A stretch of 64,000 nt of DNA. Origin: Pseudomonas sp. S30 (GTDB lineage: Bacteria; Pseudomonadota; Gammaproteobacteria; Pseudomonadales; Pseudomonadaceae). The notes beneath the pieces were generated by a model, which saw only the letters and a program-made list of their open reading frames with translations, was not told where the DNA came from and did no database searches. The position numbers were made by a program, and so were the translations under genes. This document shows, piece after piece, positions 38,959-47,723 of the stretch; the first letter of the stretch is position 1, and each line of letters starts with the position of its first letter. Location: contig NZ_JACVTO010000001.1 of assembly GCF_016518545.1 (NCBI RefSeq), positions 248,001 through 312,000 of the forward strand, read 5' to 3'.

Positions 38959-40284
38959 TCAATGGTTGTATGCCCGCTCGTTATGCTCACCCAGGTCGAG
39001 GCCCATCTCCTCGACCGAGTCATGTGCCCTCAACCCAACGACGGCCTTCAACACGCCAAGAATGATCCAGCTCGCAACGAAACAGTAAGCCGTGGTGAGT
39101 GCCACGCCTTTGATCTGAGCGATAACCTGATCAGCCATGCTGACGTTCTCGACCAGGCCACCCAACGACGGAACACAGAACACGCCAGTCAAAATGGCGC
39201 CAACCATCCCGCCGATGCCGTGCAAGCCGAATACATCCAGGCTGTCGTCGTAACCCAGGCGCGTCTTGAGCACGGTCACGCTGAGATAACAGATCACGCC
39301 ACACAGCAAACCGATTGCCAGCGCACCGCCAACCCCCACATACGCACAGGCAGGCGTGATGCCCACCAGGCCGGCCAAAGCACCACTGGCCAGCCCCAAC
39401 GCACTCGGCTTACCGACCCTCAGCCACTCGGTGAACATCCAGCCCAGAATACCGGCACAGGCACCCAGCTGAGTGTTGAGCATCACGATGCCTGAGAGCC
39501 CATTGAGGCCTCCACCGGACCCAATGTTGAATCCGAACCAGCCGACCCAGAGCATCGCCGCGCCGACCATGGTGAGGCTGAGGTTGTGTGCAGGCATTGG
39601 CGCGTTTGCGTACCCCTTGCGCTTGCCAAGGAGCAAGCAGGCTGCGAGCGCAGCGACACCGGCATTGATGTGAACTGCAGTGCCGCCTGCGAAATCCAGC
39701 ACACCCCAGTTGTGCATCAAAGCCCCCGGTCCGCCCCATACCATGTGAGCCACCGGCGCGTAGACCAGGGTGAACCAGATCGCCATGAACAGCAGCGCGG
39801 ACGAGAACTTCATACGCTCGGCAAAAGCGCCGGCAATGAGCGCCGGCGTAATGATGGCAAAGGTCATCTGGAAGGTGACGAACACGCCTTCCGGAATGTC
39901 GCCCACCAGACTGTCAGCCGTCATGCCTGCCAGGAAAGCCCGGCTCAGACCGCCCACAAAACTGTTGAAGCTGACCTCGCCCTCTACCATGTTGGTGTTA
40001 TCCACCACCATGCTGTAGCCATAGATCACCCACAGCACCCCCACCAGTGCGGCGATACCAAAACATTGGGTGAACAGCGACAGCATGTTCTTGGCTCGCA
40101 CCAGACCGCCGTAAAACAGCGCAAGGCCTGGCAGGCACATGAATAGCACCAGAACGGCTGCCGTTACCATCCAGGCGGTGCTGCCGGTATTCAATGTCGG
40201 GGCCTCGGCGGCCTGAGCCAGAGGGATGGAGCCACTGAGCGCGAGCAACGCAAGAAGTGATTTGGCGGGTAGACGATCAACCAT
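38959..40284 (-). CDS. amtB: Ammonium/methylammonium transporter
   Basis: 441 residues. An N-terminal signal-like segment (LLALLALSGSIPLAQAAEAP) is followed by 11 membrane helices with the Amt signatures FYGGLVRAKNMLSLF, DFAGGTAVHINAGVAALAAC and FGLHGIGGMVGAILTGVFCV; the twin histidines are in AGGTAVHIN and FGLHGIG. Amt proteins carry ammonium and the analogue methylammonium. It lies downstream of mgsC on the same strand (189-bp gap), next to methylamine genes and without glnK, so methylamine uptake is a reasonable role, though this is inference. Confidence 0.93.
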   Translation of the reverse strand: MVDRLPAKSLLALLALSGSIPLAQAAEAPTLNTGSTAWMVTAAVLVLFMCLPGLALFYGGLVRAKNMLSLFTQCFGIAALVGVLWVIYGYSMVVDNTNMVEGEVSFNSFVGGLSRAFLAGMTADSLVGDIPEGVFVTFQMTFAIITPALIAGAFAERMKFSSALLFMAIWFTLVYAPVAHMVWGGPGALMHNWGVLDFAGGTAVHINAGVAALAACLLLGKRKGYANAPMPAHNLSLTMVGAAMLWVGWFGFNIGSGGGLNGLSGIVMLNTQLGACAGILGWMFTEWLRVGKPSALGLASGALAGLVGITPACAYVGVGGALAIGLLCGVICYLSVTVLKTRLGYDDSLDVFGLHGIGGMVGAILTGVFCVPSLGGLVENVSMADQVIAQIKGVALTTAYCFVASWIILGVLKAVVGLRAHDSVEEMGLDLGEHNERAYNH

Positions 40285-40472
40285 TGTGGAAGCTCCTGCG
40301 ATGAATGGAAAAGTGTCTGGCAGAAAGCGAGGTCAGGGTGCGCGGGCCGTTCGAGCCTCATGAATGCTTTGACGCAGACGCGTGCGTGCCCGTGAAGGTG
40401 TCGTGTCGATCAACGCTTCAGTTGAAGACAACTCGCCATCACGGGCTACGCGCGTACTACGTTGAGTGGCGT

Positions 40473-41795
40473 TTAGTATTGGCTACCCGGAATCCACGAA
40501 GTCCCAGCCAACGGCACGCGAGCCATGGCTGCGGATTCCACGGTCAAGGCCACCAGATCCTCAGGATCGAGGTTGTGCAGGTGGGATTTGCCGCAGGCCC
40601 GGGCCATGGTTTGCGCCTCCAGCACCAGAACGCGCAGATAGTTGGCCAACCTGCGCCCGCCTTCGATCGGATCCAGACGTTTTGACAACTCTGGATCCTG
40701 CGTGGTGATGCCTGCCGGGTCGCGACCGTTCTGCCAGTCATCGTAGAAGCCCGCCGCAGAGCCAATCTTCTTGAGTTCTTCATCAAGGCGTGGATGGTTG
40801 TCACCCAGAGCAACCAAGGCCGCCGTACCGATGGCCACGGCATCGGCGCCCAGTGCCATGGCCTTGGCAACGTCTGCACCGTTACGGATGCCGCCGGAGA
40901 CGATCAGCTGCACCTGGCGGTGCATGCCCATTTCCTGCAGCGCCTGAACCGCCTGTGGAATGGCTGGGAGGATTGGGATACCGACGTGCTCGATGAAAAC
41001 TTCCTGAGTCGCGGCGGTACCGCCTTGCATGCCATCGAGCACGATCACATCGGCACCAGCCTTCACTGCCAGCTTGACGTCGTAGTAAGGACGGCTGGCC
41101 CCGATTTTCACGTAGATCGGTTTTTCCCAGTCGGTGATCTCACGAATCTCGGCAATCTTGATCGCCAGGTCGTCAGGCCCCGTCCAGTCCGGATGACGGC
41201 ATGCCGACCGCTGGTCGACTCCGATGGGCAAGGTACGCATGCCGGCCACACGCTCGGTCACCTTCATGCCCAACAGCATACCGCCGCCACCGGGCTTGGC
41301 GCCCTGCCCCAGGACGATTTCGATGGCGTCGGCCTTGCGCAGGTCATCAGGGTTCATGCCGTAACGCGAAGGCAGATACTGATAAACCAGGTGGCGGGAT
41401 TGGCCACGCTCCTCCGGCGTCATACCCCCATCGCCAGTGGTGGTACTGGTGCCTGCGATGGTTGCGCCGCGACCCAGTGCTTCTTTCGCGTTGGCCGACA
41501 ACGCCCCGAAGCTCATGCCGGCGATGGTCACCGGAATTTTCAGGTGAATCGGCTTCTTGGCGAAGCGGTTGCCGAGGATCACATCGGTTCCGCATTTCTC
41601 GCGATAGCCTTCCAGCGGGTAACGCGAGACGCTCGCGCCGAGCAGCAGCAGGTCGTCGAAGTGCGGCAACTTGCGCTTGGTACCACCACCGCGAATGTCG
41701 TAGATGCCGGTCTCGGCGGCACGCTGGATTTCCTGGATGGTCAGGCGGTCGAAGGTGGCCGACTCGCGCAGGACTGGCGTGGTTTTCTCGCTCAT
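40473..41795 (-). CDS. mgsC: N-methylglutamate synthase subunit C (FMN glutamate-synthase-like)
   Basis: 440 residues, matching the glutamate synthase central/FMN domain: VTIAGMSFGALSANAKEALG, TSTTTGDGGMTPEERGQSRH, GQGAKPGGGGMLLGMKVTER, and VIVLDGMQGGTAATQEVFIE, followed by VSGGIRNGADVAKAMALGAD. These are FMN-binding barrel motifs. Alone it resembles GlxD; together with the glutaminase-like and GXGXG-like genes upstream and gmaS it fits N-methylglutamate synthase, which makes N-methylglutamate from gamma-glutamylmethylamide and 2-oxoglutarate. It starts 15 bases after mgsB. Confidence 0.88.
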   Translation of the reverse strand: MSEKTTPVLRESATFDRLTIQEIQRAAETGIYDIRGGGTKRKLPHFDDLLLLGASVSRYPLEGYREKCGTDVILGNRFAKKPIHLKIPVTIAGMSFGALSANAKEALGRGATIAGTSTTTGDGGMTPEERGQSRHLVYQYLPSRYGMNPDDLRKADAIEIVLGQGAKPGGGGMLLGMKVTERVAGMRTLPIGVDQRSACRHPDWTGPDDLAIKIAEIREITDWEKPIYVKIGASRPYYDVKLAVKAGADVIVLDGMQGGTAATQEVFIEHVGIPILPAIPQAVQALQEMGMHRQVQLIVSGGIRNGADVAKAMALGADAVAIGTAALVALGDNHPRLDEELKKIGSAAGFYDDWQNGRDPAGITTQDPELSKRLDPIEGGRRLANYLRVLVLEAQTMARACGKSHLHNLDPEDLVALTVESAAMARVPLAGTSWIPGSQY

Positions 41796-41810
41796 TTTCT
41801 TGCTCCTGAA

Positions 41811-42494
41811 TCAGTACGCGCAGGCGTTGTCGACTTTGAAGTTGTACAGCTGGCGAGCCGAGCCATAGCGCTTGAAGTCGCTGGCTTTCTCGTTGAAGCC
41901 GGCTTCGTTCAGAAGCGCTTGCAACTCTTCGATGTGCTCCGGGCGCATCTCTTTTTCGATGCAGTCTGAACCCAGCGACTCGACCTTGCCTTTGACGAAG
42001 ATCTTCGTTTCGTACAGGGAGTCACCCAGTGCATCACCAGCGTCTCCGCACACCACCAGGCGGCCCGCCTGGCCCATGAAGCAGCTCATGTGGCCGATGC
42101 TGCCGCCGACCACGATATCGACCCCCTTCATGGAGATCCCGCAACGAGCGCCTGCATCGCCCTCGATCACCAGCAGCCCCCCATGGGCCGTAGCACCCGC
42201 TGCTTGCGACGCGCTGCCTTTCACTCGGACGTAGCCGGACATCATGTTCTCGGCGCACCCGACGCCGACGTTCCCGTGTACGGTGATGGAAGCCTTCTGG
42301 TTCATACCGGCGCAGTAGTAGCCGGCATGCCCCTGGATATCCACGGAAACCGCTTCGTTGACGCCGACGGCGATGTTGTGCGCGCCGCCAGGGTGAGTGA
42401 CGACCCACTCTCTTTCTTCAAGGGTCTTGGCTTGATCGTGCAGAGCCTGGTTGAGGTCACGCACGGTGGTGTTGCTGAGATCGAAGGTTTTCAT
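41811..42494 (-). CDS. mgsB: N-methylglutamate synthase subunit B (GXGXG domain)
   Basis: 227 residues, equal to the C-terminal GXGXG beta-helix of glutamate synthase as a separate protein: HNIAVGVNEAVSVDIQGHAG, NVGVGCAENMMSGYVRVKGS, GGLLVIEGDAGARCGISMKG, and GAGxG-type turns such as GGSIGHMSCFMGQAGRLVVC. It has no catalytic site of its own and should bridge MgsA and MgsC. ATG at 42494 overlaps the mgsA stop by 4 bases (ATGA); a longer in-frame reading upstream overlaps mgsA and is rejected. Confidence 0.88.
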   Translation of the reverse strand: MKTFDLSNTTVRDLNQALHDQAKTLEEREWVVTHPGGAHNIAVGVNEAVSVDIQGHAGYYCAGMNQKASITVHGNVGVGCAENMMSGYVRVKGSASQAAGATAHGGLLVIEGDAGARCGISMKGVDIVVGGSIGHMSCFMGQAGRLVVCGDAGDALGDSLYETKIFVKGKVESLGSDCIEKEMRPEHIEELQALLNEAGFNEKASDFKRYGSARQLYNFKVDNACAY

Positions 42495-43411
42495 GTGCGT
42501 GCTCCTTGAGCCGACTCGCGTTCCCAGATGTACATGGTGGCCGGTACCGGTTCCCAGACCTTGGCGTTCTCGATGCCCGGCAGACTCGACAGCGCCTGAT
42601 ACTCCGATGCCATCGCGACGTAGTCGTCGGTTTCGGCAAGAATCGCCGGTTTGCAAGCAATCGGATCGCGGATCACGGCGAATCCGTTGCGGGTGCCGAT
42701 TGCGAAGGTGAAAAAGCCGTCCAGTGCTTGAAGCGAACTGTCCAAGGCGGTCTTCAGACTGTCACCTTGCTGTAGACGCCAGGCCAGGTAACCGGCCGCG
42801 ACTTCGGTGTCATTCTCGGTGTCGAACTGGATGCCCTCGCGGCGCAGTTCCTGACGCAGACGGAAGTGATTGGACAGCGAGCCGTTGTGGACCAGGCACA
42901 GATCAGCACCGGTGGAGAATGGGTGGCTGCCTTCCAGGGTGACAGCGCTTTCAGTCGCCATGCGGGTATGGCCGATGATGTGGCTACCTTTCATCGAGCC
43001 CAAGCCGAAACGCTCGGAGATCTCTCTTGGCAAGCCCATGCCCTTGAGGATCTCGATGCTTTTGCCGGCGCTCATGACGCGCACGTCCGGGGCCAACTCG
43101 GCCAAAGCACAGCGTACGGCAGCTTCCTCTGCCTTGATCTTCAACACGATGGCGCTCGCATTTCGGAACCAGTCCAAAGACGCCGCGAGCTTGCTCTCCA
43201 GCGCGCCGACCAGGGCGTTGAAGTCGTAGTCATCGGTGGCTGCTTGCAAAGTCAACTTCACCCAGCCATCAGCGACTTCGTCACCGTAGATGGCGAAGCC
43301 GGCACTGTCTGGGCCGCGATCGGTCATGGCCTGCAGCATGGGTTCGAAGAGTTTGCCGAGCTGGGGCTCCAGCGCCGGATTTTTCAGGTATAGCCCCACA
43401 ATTCCACACAT
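42491..43411 (-). CDS. mgsA: N-methylglutamate synthase subunit A (class II amidotransferase-like)
   Basis: 306 residues, an Ntn-type glutamine amidotransferase with the catalytic cysteine directly after the initiator methionine (MCGIVGLYLKNPA), then DRGPDSAGFAIYGDE, IIGHTRMATESAVTLEGSHP and CLVHNGSLSNHFRLRQELRR. In N-methylglutamate synthase this subunit would release methylamine (rather than ammonia) from gamma-glutamylmethylamide. It lies 73 bases after gmaS in the minus-strand operon. Confidence 0.88.
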   Translation of the reverse strand: MCGIVGLYLKNPALEPQLGKLFEPMLQAMTDRGPDSAGFAIYGDEVADGWVKLTLQAATDDYDFNALVGALESKLAASLDWFRNASAIVLKIKAEEAAVRCALAELAPDVRVMSAGKSIEILKGMGLPREISERFGLGSMKGSHIIGHTRMATESAVTLEGSHPFSTGADLCLVHNGSLSNHFRLRQELRREGIQFDTENDTEVAAGYLAWRLQQGDSLKTALDSSLQALDGFFTFAIGTRNGFAVIRDPIACKPAILAETDDYVAMASEYQALSSLPGIENAKVWEPVPATMYIWERESAQGART

Positions 43412-43484
43412 ATCGTTAACTCCTGGGCAGACGACCCCCTACCCATCGGCAGGGTGTCAGAAAGGGTTGGTCAAACGGGCGAGA

Positions 43485-44819
43485 TCAGAAGAATTCGGTG
43501 TAGCGCTTCACTTCCCAGTCCGAGACGTGACGGCTGTATTCGACCCACTCCATGCGCTTGAGCTTGATGAACTCACCCACGATTTCATGGCCAAGCACTT
43601 CGGCGAACAGCGGGTCGGACTCAAGGGCATCACAGGCTTCCTTGAGCGACTGAGGCAAGGTCTTGATGCCGCGCGCGGCGATTTCTTCAAGACTCAACTT
43701 GTAGAGGTTTTCGTTGCACAGCTGGTCGATTTCCAGCTCGCGGTCGATGCCGTCCAGTCCCGCTGCGATGATCGACGCGCTCACCAGGTAAGGGTTGCAG
43801 CCAGCATCCGGCAGGCGGAACTCCAGGCGGCCGTACGGGACACGCACCATGGCCGAGCGGTTATTGGCGCCGAAGGCGATGAAGGCTGGAGCCCAGGTCG
43901 CGCCCGACAGAGAGTTGCCCACTACCAGACGCTTGTAGGAGTTCACTGTCGGGGCGGCGAAGGCGCACAACGCCGGGCCATGTGCCAGGAGGCCTGCTGC
44001 GAAGTGGTAGGCCATTTTCGACAGCCCCATGCCACTGGGGTCGCTCGCGTCGTGGAACAGGTTTTTGTTGGTCGCGCTGCTGATCGACAAGTGGAAGTGC
44101 ATGCCATTGCCCGCACGCTTGGGATCAGGTTTTGGCATGAACGAGCAGATGATGCCCATGTCGTTGGCGATTTCACCGGCCGCCATGCGGAAGAAGGTGA
44201 ATCGATCCGCCGATTCCATGGCGTTGCTGTAGGTGTAATTGATCTCGAACTGGCCGTTGGCGTCTTCGTGGTCGATCTGATAAATGTCGAAACCTACCGG
44301 CTGCAATGCCTCGGTCAAACGCTCGAGAAACTCACGCGAGCGGGACAGCCCTTTGTAGTCGTAGCACGGCTTGTCCAGATCATCGCTGGCATCGACCATC
44401 TGCAGCTTGCCCTGCTGGTCGCGCTTGAACAGGCTGAATTCAGGCTCCAGGCCTGTATTCAGGGTCCAGCCACGGTCACTCAACCGCTCGACCTGCCTCT
44501 GCAGGACGTAACGGCTATCGTACGGCCAAGGCTTGTCTTGCACATGCCCGATACATACCACACGACCGTAGCCTGGCTGCCATGGAACGGGTACGAGCGA
44601 TGCCAGATCACCCTTGGCCATGAAGTCAGGGCCATGCGGTTCCATGCCCATACCGCAGATCGCGAACCCTGCGAAACCCGCCCCGGATTCGGCGACCATC
44701 TCCAGGCCCGATACGGGCACTGATTTGGTTTTGGCCGAGCCATGGATATCCACTAATTGAGCCAGGACGTACTTGATCCCGTGTGTCTCGATCAGGCGCT
44801 GCGTTTCTTGTGGCAACAT
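43485..44819 (-). CDS. gmaS: Gamma-glutamylmethylamide synthetase (glutamine synthetase-like)
   Basis: 444 residues, shorter than GlnA and of the GlnT/GmaS type. Glutamine synthetase motifs: [12 protein letters not shown] (metal glutamates), [40 protein letters not shown] (ATP-binding KP and metal His) and [20 protein letters not shown]. It would ligate methylamine to glutamate using ATP. The assignment as GmaS rather than a spare GlnA rests on the neighbouring mgs and mgd genes. The ATG at 44819 has GGAG upstream; a start 20 codons earlier has no family match. A near-consensus sigma-54 promoter precedes it. Confidence 0.9.
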   Translation of the reverse strand: MLPQETQRLIETHGIKYVLAQLVDIHGSAKTKSVPVSGLEMVAESGAGFAGFAICGMGMEPHGPDFMAKGDLASLVPVPWQPGYGRVVCIGHVQDKPWPYDSRYVLQRQVERLSDRGWTLNTGLEPEFSLFKRDQQGKLQMVDASDDLDKPCYDYKGLSRSREFLERLTEALQPVGFDIYQIDHEDANGQFEINYTYSNAMESADRFTFFRMAAGEIANDMGIICSFMPKPDPKRAGNGMHFHLSISSATNKNLFHDASDPSGMGLSKMAYHFAAGLLAHGPALCAFAAPTVNSYKRLVVGNSLSGATWAPAFIAFGANNRSAMVRVPYGRLEFRLPDAGCNPYLVSASIIAAGLDGIDRELEIDQLCNENLYKLSLEEIAARGIKTLPQSLKEACDALESDPLFAEVLGHEIVGEFIKLKRMEWVEYSRHVSDWEVKRYTEFF

Positions 44820-44891
44820 TGGGCATGACTCCTGGCTGTAGCAATTCGTTGGTGGGAGGTCGATTAATCGCCCGATCATTTTTTACGACCA

Positions 44892-44906
44892 GGAAATTTA
44901 ATTTCC
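44892..44906. promoter_or_regulatory. AT-rich palindrome on the predicted gmaS start site
   Basis: GGAAAT-TTA-ATTTCC, overlapping the +1 (about 44905) predicted from the sigma-54 promoter at 44916-44931. It belongs to a set of similar AT-rich palindromes in this divergon (44989, 45065, 45786, 45853, 45873). A repressor bound here would block gmaS; the XRE-cupin protein is the natural candidate. Confidence 0.5.
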
Positions 44907-44915
44907 CTCAAGGAA

Positions 44916-44931
44916 TGCAACGAGCTTGCCA
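44916..44931 (-). promoter_or_regulatory. Sigma-54 promoter of gmaS-mgsABC
   Basis: Minus-strand TGGCAAGCTCGTTGCA: differs from TGGCACG-N4-TTGCW at one position, with GG and GC exactly 10 bp apart. Predicted +1 near 44905, giving an 86-base leader. It indicates control by nitrogen limitation through RpoN and an enhancer-binding protein. Confidence 0.8.
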
Positions 44932-44988
44932 ACTCGCGCTGGCTGCCGAAAAAGTCGTTTCGAGGCAGAGTCTTTCTGCCTTGTTTAT

Positions 44989-45075
44989 GGGAAAATATTT
45001 TTCCCGTGATGAATAACACCTGGCGATCCTACCAGACGCAAAAAATTTGCACATTCTCAGTGCGAAAATAATTTT
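44989..45075. promoter_or_regulatory. AT-rich operator-like repeats upstream of the XRE-cupin gene
   Basis: Two elements: GGGAAAA-TAT-TTTTCCC at 44989-45005, and AAAAT-A-ATTTT at 45065-45075 set inside CAGT...ACTG flanks. They lie between divergent gmaS and the regulator gene and resemble the sites before purU. Probable autoregulatory sites. Confidence 0.5.
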
Positions 45076-45098
45076 ACTGTACGGAATTAGTGCAAGCC

Positions 45099-45701
45099 AT
45101 GAACACACACGAAAGCCAACCCAAGCTGAAGCTCGAGCAGTACCTGGGAATCCAGATAAAACGTCAGCGTCAGGCGCAGGAGCTGAAGCTCGCAGACGTC
45201 GCGCGAATAGCCGGCATCAGTCAGGGCATGCTCAGCAAGATTGAAAACGCTCAGGTATCGACCAGCCTTGAGAATCTGAGCCGCCTTTGCGACGTGCTCG
45301 GCATGCCGATGTCAAAATTGTTCAGCCAATACGACCAGCCAGGCAGCAGCGCGATCTTGGTCAAGCGCGATGAAGGGCTAGAAGTAGTTCGACGTGGTAC
45401 AGAGAAAGGCCATACCTATCACCTGCTGAACCATACGCGTGGGCCCAAAAAAAGCTTTGAGGCCTACATGGTGAGCATGGACGACGCCAGTGAGGAGTTT
45501 CCGACCTTCTCTCACCCCGGCACTGAATTTCTACATTTGCTAGAAGGTGAACTGGTGTACCGCCACGGGAACCAGCTCTACCACATGCAAGCAGGTGACA
45601 GCCTGACATTCGACGCAGACGTTCCACACGGCCCGGAAAAGCTGGTAAGCGTCCCTATCCGCCTCCTGTCGATCATGAATTACGCCCAATCAGAGGCCTG
45701 A
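45099..45701 (+). CDS. XRE-cupin transcriptional regulator of the methylamine cluster
   Basis: 200 residues. N-terminal helix-turn-helix (about 15-70): YLGIQIKRQRQAQELKLADV, ARIAGISQGMLSKIENAQVS, TSLENLSRLCDVLGMPMSKL. The C-terminal cupin (about 105-195) has SHPGTEFLHLLEGELVYRHG and GDSLTFDADVPHGPEKLVSV with histidine and glutamate positions suited to metal binding. Such two-domain proteins sense a small molecule in the cupin and act as activator or repressor. It sits between the two arms of the N-methylglutamate cluster, so control of both is likely. ATG at 45099; a GTG three codons earlier is possible. Confidence 0.9.
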   Translation: MNTHESQPKLKLEQYLGIQIKRQRQAQELKLADVARIAGISQGMLSKIENAQVSTSLENLSRLCDVLGMPMSKLFSQYDQPGSSAILVKRDEGLEVVRRGTEKGHTYHLLNHTRGPKKSFEAYMVSMDDASEEFPTFSHPGTEFLHLLEGELVYRHGNQLYHMQAGDSLTFDADVPHGPEKLVSVPIRLLSIMNYAQSEA

Positions 45702-45716
45702 CCACGCCGATTGCCA

Positions 45717-45741
45717 CGAGTCCAGGCTGCACCTGGACTCG
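45717..45741 (+). terminator. Terminator after the XRE-cupin gene
   Basis: 10-bp perfect stem CGAGTCCAGG / CCTGGACTCG with 5-base loop CTGCA, followed by ATTTCCCTCTTCCC. It begins 16 bases after the regulator stop and should separate it from the purU operon. Confidence 0.7.
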
Positions 45742-45785
45742 ATTTCCCTCTTCCCTTCGCGCCTCCCTCGCTCCTCACATTTCCT

Positions 45786-45884
45786 GTCAGTAAAAATTAT
45801 TTCCCTGACGTATAGACGCGCCAGCAGAATTCGCCTATAAATTCCCCGGCCAGAATATTTAATTCTTTAAGAGAATATTTATTC
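45786..45884. promoter_or_regulatory. Operator-like palindromes and promoter region of purU-folD-mgdABCD
   Basis: Elements: outer arms GTCAG / CTGAC around TAAAAATTATTTCC (45786-45809), GAATATTTAATTC (45853-45865) and GAATATTTATTC (45873-45884). TATAAA at 45836-45841 may be a -10 box; no sigma-54 element was found. The first palindrome shares the TCAG-N-GAAAATAATTTT-ACTG pattern with the site at 45057-45079 before the regulator. Confidence 0.5.
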
Positions 45885-45954
45885 ACGGGCGAATCTGCGT
45901 TTCACCGATGAATCATCTGCCGGAACCCACGCCGCGCACATCCGAGGACTGACC

Positions 45955-46821
45955 ATGCAACATGAAAAAAACCATTTCATTCTCAAGATCAGCTGTCCTG
46001 CGACGTCCGGCATCGTTGCAGCAGTGACCTCGTATCTGGCGGGCAACGCTTGCTACATCGGTGAAATGGCGCAGTTCGACGATGAGTTGAGCGGCAAGTT
46101 TTTCATGCGGGCTGTGTTCCGTTTCAACGCTGGCCATGAGGGCGACATCGCTCAGCTCAAAGCCGGTTTCGAGGATGTCGCACAGGCGTTCGGCATGCAG
46201 TGGGAGCTGTACGACACCCGCCAGCCAATGCGTGTACTGCTGATGGTCAGCAAATTCGACCACTGCCTCACCGACCTGCTCTACCGCTACCACAAGGGCG
46301 AAATGGACATGACGATCACCGCCATCGTGTCCAATCACCTCGATCTACGCCCCATGGCCGAGCGCGAAGGCATCCGGTTCATCTACTTGCCAGTGACCAG
46401 GGAGACCAAGGCCCAGCAGGAAGCCGAGTTGATGAAAGTGGTGGACGAGACCGGGACCGACCTCGTAGTCCTCGCACGCTACATGCAGATCCTTTCGGAC
46501 GATCTGTGCAGGCAGATATCGGGCTGTGCGATCAACATCCATCACTCGTTCCTGCCAGGCTTCAAAGGTGCCAAGCCTTATCACCAAGCCTATGAGCGCG
46601 GCGTGAAACTCATTGGCGCGACGGCTCACTACGTCACCAGCGACCTGGACGAGGGCCCGATCATCGAGCAGGAAGTCCAGCGCGTCGATCACGCGTACCT
46701 GCCAGACGACCTGGTTGCCATCGGACGCGACACTGAAACCGTGGCTCTGTCCAAAGCGGTCAAATATCACTTGGAACACCGGGTATTTCTCAACGAAGAC
46801 AGAACGGTGATCTTCCGATGA
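45955..46821 (+). CDS. purU: Formyltetrahydrofolate deformylase
   Basis: 288 residues, normal PurU size. An N-terminal ACT domain ([20 protein letters not shown]) is followed by a formyltransferase-type catalytic domain with [38 protein letters not shown] and [20 protein letters not shown] plus [20 protein letters not shown] (Asn, His and Asp of the active site). It splits 10-formyl-THF into formate and THF. Here it would drain the C1 unit left by N-methylglutamate oxidation. First gene of the plus-strand operon; overlaps folD by 4 bases. Confidence 0.94.
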   Translation: MQHEKNHFILKISCPATSGIVAAVTSYLAGNACYIGEMAQFDDELSGKFFMRAVFRFNAGHEGDIAQLKAGFEDVAQAFGMQWELYDTRQPMRVLLMVSKFDHCLTDLLYRYHKGEMDMTITAIVSNHLDLRPMAEREGIRFIYLPVTRETKAQQEAELMKVVDETGTDLVVLARYMQILSDDLCRQISGCAINIHHSFLPGFKGAKPYHQAYERGVKLIGATAHYVTSDLDEGPIIEQEVQRVDHAYLPDDLVAIGRDTETVALSKAVKYHLEHRVFLNEDRTVIFR

Positions 46822-47723
46822 ATACGTCCAAACTGATCGACGGCAAAGCGGCATCTGCACGTGTGATGAAGCGGGTTCGAGAAGACGTCGACCGACTCAA
46901 GGCCGACGGCATCTTCCCCGCGCTCGCGGTGATACTCGTCGGGCAAGATCCTGCCAGCCAGGTCTACGTGCGCAACAAGATCCTCCGTGCAGAAGAAGCG
47001 GGGATCAAATCGCTCGAATACCGCCTGAGTGGGCAAACCTCCCAGGGGGAACTGCTCAAGCTGATCGCAGACCTGAACGCGGACCAGACCGTGAACGGCA
47101 TTCTGCTGCAGCTTCCGTTGCCTGAGCACATCGAAGAAACCCGTGCGTTACAGGCCATTGCCCCGGGCAAGGACGTCGATGGGTTTCACAGTGAAAACGT
47201 TGGCGGCTTGAGCCAGGGTCGCACTGTGTTGACGCCCTGCACCCCCAGCGGCTGCATGCATCTGCTCGAAGAGGCTTGCGGCGATCTGAGCGGCAAGCAC
47301 GCGGTTGTCATCGGGCGATCCAATATCGTCGGCAAACCCATGGTCGCTCTGCTGCTACAGGCGCATTGCTCGGTCACCGTATTGCATTCACGCAGCGTCG
47401 ATGCCAAGGCCCTGTGCCGGCAGGCAGACATCGTCGTGGCCGCCGTTGGACGACCCCGAATGATCGATGCCAGTTGGCTCAAACCAGGCGCGGTGGTCAT
47501 CGACGTCGGCATCAATCGCATTGAAGAGGATGGCCGCAGCAAGCTTGTCGGGGATGTCGATTTCACTAGCGCCCTACCCCAGGTCTCAGCCATCACCCCG
47601 GTTCCAGGGGGTGTCGGGCCGATGACCATTGCCTTTCTGATGAAGAACACCGTCACCGCTGCGGTTCAGCAGGCCCATGCACAACGCGTTTTCTCGGAGG
47701 CCACATGCCTTTCAATCTCTTGA
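46818..47723 (+). CDS. folD: Methylenetetrahydrofolate dehydrogenase/cyclohydrolase
   Basis: 301 residues. Shows [20 protein letters not shown], the substrate-site [32 protein letters not shown], the NADP motif [20 protein letters not shown] and [20 protein letters not shown]. It converts 5,10-methylene-THF to 10-formyl-THF, joining the Mgd product to PurU. It is probably a pathway-specific second copy. It overlaps purU by 4 bases and mgdA by 19 bases, so the whole run is tightly coupled. Confidence 0.94.
   Translation: MNTSKLIDGKAASARVMKRVREDVDRLKADGIFPALAVILVGQDPASQVYVRNKILRAEEAGIKSLEYRLSGQTSQGELLKLIADLNADQTVNGILLQLPLPEHIEETRALQAIAPGKDVDGFHSENVGGLSQGRTVLTPCTPSGCMHLLEEACGDLSGKHAVVIGRSNIVGKPMVALLLQAHCSVTVLHSRSVDAKALCRQADIVVAAVGRPRMIDASWLKPGAVVIDVGINRIEEDGRSKLVGDVDFTSALPQVSAITPVPGGVGPMTIAFLMKNTVTAAVQQAHAQRVFSEATCLSIS

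Noticed and set aside
40285..40472. Sigma-54 promoter for amtB
   Set aside because: I looked for GG-N10-GC on the minus strand throughout this gap and found none; amtB is probably read from the mgs promoter or a sigma-70 promoter.
42495..42656. Longer start for mgsB reading back into mgsA
   Set aside because: It would overlap mgsA by 166 bases; the ATG overlapping the mgsA stop by 4 bases gives the family N-terminus.
40473..43411. Reading the three minus-strand genes as glutamate synthase GltB/GltD
   Set aside because: They are separate genes for glutaminase, GXGXG and FMN parts without the GltD NADPH subunit, the arrangement of MgsABC/GlxBCD.
43485..44819. Reading the glutamine synthetase-like gene as glnA
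   Set aside because: Shorter than GlnA and located among methylamine genes, without ntrBC nearby.
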